Of a stretch of 64,000 nucleotides of DNA, positions 62,903 to 64,000 are shown in pieces; within the stretch, counting starts at the first letter, position 1, and every line of letters starts with the position of its first letter. A program made the position numbers and the translations under genes. The notes under the pieces were generated by a model, which saw only the letters and a program-made list of their open reading frames with translations, was not told where the DNA came from and made no database searches. The stretch spans positions 2,340,001 through 2,404,000 of the forward strand of contig NZ_CP115484.1 in assembly GCF_027627475.1 (NCBI RefSeq), in the 5' to 3' direction. Source of the stretch: Paenibacillus sp. SYP-B4298 (GTDB lineage: Bacteria > Bacillota > Bacilli > Paenibacillales > Paenibacillaceae).

Positions 62903-64000
62903 TCAGGAGCCGGATTGTTTCTTGATCGCATCAAGGAATCCGTCCAACTCGGACTGATCCCAGCCAAACTCCGCAAAATCCGCCGAGGAGTAAGCATCCG
63001 CTCCATTCTCCCTAAGATGGAGAATCAGGTCTCGCAGTGAGTCCATCGTCTCTCTGGCGAGCTGCACTGCCGCAGCGCCGAGTTGAGCGCTACAACTGCA
63101 CTCGATCTGCAGCCGTCCCTCCGTGATGCCCGCGGCGACCGCAATCTCCGCCCCGCCCCGAATATACTCCGCGCAGCTCTCGCCTGGCGGCATCTCCACC
63201 TCGGCAAATTGCGTCCACGCTGTACCTGCTGCGGCTAGATCTGCCTCATCTTCATAGCAGTAGCTTAGATGTGGCTTGATGCCGCCCTCATGCGCGCTCG
63301 CCAGCTCCGCATAAGCGGTACGCAGCGATTCGCTGCCGATGCCATGCCGCGGCATACGGCGCAACTGCTCCTTGACCGGCGCGATCAGCTCCGGCAAAGG
63401 CTGTATAGCACCCAGCTCCAGCCATAATGAGAAGCGCGAGTTGAACTGCCCGACCGTCCGCGTAAGGTGGAGTGAGTCCTCTCGACCACGTCCGGTCTCC
63501 TCTACCTCCACCAGCAGCGCGCGATTGGCTGCCTGCTGCATCAGCGCCTTCGCCAGAGCAGCCAGCACAAGCTCGCTTGCCTCTGCACGGTATGCCGGAG
63601 CGACCTCGTGCATCAGTGCGTAGGTATCCTCAGCGGACAAGTTTGCCCGGATTGCACTTTGGATCGCGCCAGAGAGTGACGACCCGAGGATCATCTCTCC
63701 TGTCGATACAGATGGCTCATTCAGTCGCAGCGGCTCCGCCTCCATTTCCATTGACCATGATGTCTGCCCACTCGATGCCTCTACGATCTCCTCCTGCTCC
63801 AAGGCTTGCTGAACCCAGGTGTGGAAAGCGACCGTCCTTAGCGGCAGTTGCACCGTCTCTCCGGCAAGCGCCTGACAATAAGCGCGATGCACATCTTCCA
63901 ACAGCAACGACCATGAGTGCCGATCTGCTACCATGCTGTGCACAGCCAGCAGCAACTGCTCGGGGTGTTGGTCTCCGAAGTCCAGCAGCACGGCGCCCAC
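62903..64000 (-). CDS. C-terminal end of the preceding NRPS, ending in a degenerate epimerization domain (partial)
   Basis: The frame is open through the right edge, so only the last 365 residues are visible and the GTG at 64000 is not a start. They align with the E domain family by pattern: LLLAVHSMVADRHSW (consensus HHxxxDGxSW), YRAEASELVLAALAKAL (consensus YRTQINDVLLTALA), LTRTVGQFNSRF (consensus SRTVGWFTSMY) and a C-terminal docking tail (SELDGFLDAIKKQSG). The second His of HHxxxDG, the catalytic base in tyrocidine-type E domains, is Ser, the last Gly is Arg, the EGHGRE motif is altered (ETGRGRED), and the NYLGQ motif is missing (SYCYED). It is therefore probably inactive as an epimerase. 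The gap to the next gene is about 50 bases. The amino acid loaded by this last module cannot be seen. Confidence 0.85.
   Translation of the reverse strand: MGAVLLDFGDQHPEQLLLAVHSMVADRHSWSLLLEDVHRAYCQALAGETVQLPLRTVAFHTWVQQALEQEEIVEASSGQTSWSMEMEAEPLRLNEPSVSTGEMILGSSLSGAIQSAIRANLSAEDTYALMHEVAPAYRAEASELVLAALAKALMQQAANRALLVEVEETGRGREDSLHLTRTVGQFNSRFSLWLELGAIQPLPELIAPVKEQLRRMPRHGIGSESLRTAYAELASAHEGGIKPHLSYCYEDEADLAAAGTAWTQFAEVEMPPGESCAEYIRGGAEIAVAAGITEGRLQIECSCSAQLGAAAVQLARETMDSLRDLILHLRENGADAYSSADFAEFGWDQSELDGFLDAIKKQSGS

Noticed and set aside
63998-64000. GTG at the right edge as a start codon of the last partial gene
   Set aside because: The frame starts in the middle of an E domain, so the gene must continue upstream; the start is only where the window ends.

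Overview
The window looks like a chromosomal segment of a GC-rich, low-G+C-phylum (Bacillota) spore former, most probably Paenibacillus. The evidence is the consistently strong AGGAGG-type ribosome binding sites, a YpdA bacillithiol-disulfide reductase, a solute-binding protein with a copper-amine-oxidase-like N-terminal domain, Gram-positive LexA boxes, and a giant gramicidin/tyrocidine-type NRPS operon. No tRNA, rRNA, CRISPR array, insertion sequence or phage gene was seen.

Left part (1 to about 22 kb), mostly single-copy metabolic, transport and regulatory genes: the start of a minus-strand gene at the edge (1-75); a plus-strand pair ypdA plus an MFS exporter (376-2726); a six-gene minus-strand operon (7881 to 2688) made of a GntR/YtrA-type repressor, two membrane proteins, an ABC ATPase, a short-chain dehydrogenase and an APH-like kinase. 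Two identical-architecture operators flank its regulator gene. Then come a solute-binding protein plus APC permease pair (12019 to 8207), an ABC ATPase/GNAT/DUF3298 group (14034 to 12107), a small gene under two LexA boxes (14171-14392), a 45-codon gene (14795 to 14658), a HAD phosphatase, topoisomerase III, a small hypothetical, and a two-gene ABC exporter whose ATPase carries an N-terminal membrane/PH-like domain (21918 to 18950).

Right part (22 to 64 kb): one minus-strand NRPS operon, transcribed from beyond the right edge. In biosynthetic order: the C-terminal end of a first synthetase (62903 to beyond 64000) ending in a degenerate epimerization (E) domain; a two-module synthetase C-A-T-E/C-A-T-E (62851 to 53696); a three-module synthetase C-A-T-E/C-A-T-E/C-A-T (53693 to 41214); a four-module synthetase C-A-T-E/C-A-T-E/C-A-T-E/C-A-T-TE (41213 to 22902); and a stand-alone type II thioesterase (22826 to 22044). 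Specificity codes read by eye predict ...-D-Leu-D-Val-D-X-D-Leu-L-Thr-D-Leu-D-Ser-D-X-L-X, where X has a code (DAENIGTV[S/I]K) that looks basic. Seven of nine complete modules carry an intact E domain, so the product is unusually rich in D residues. The last two C-A units share a 2.8 kb nearly identical DNA repeat, evidence of recent internal copying. The single Thr and the terminal TE make a depsipeptide ring possible. I do not recognise a known product with this residue order.
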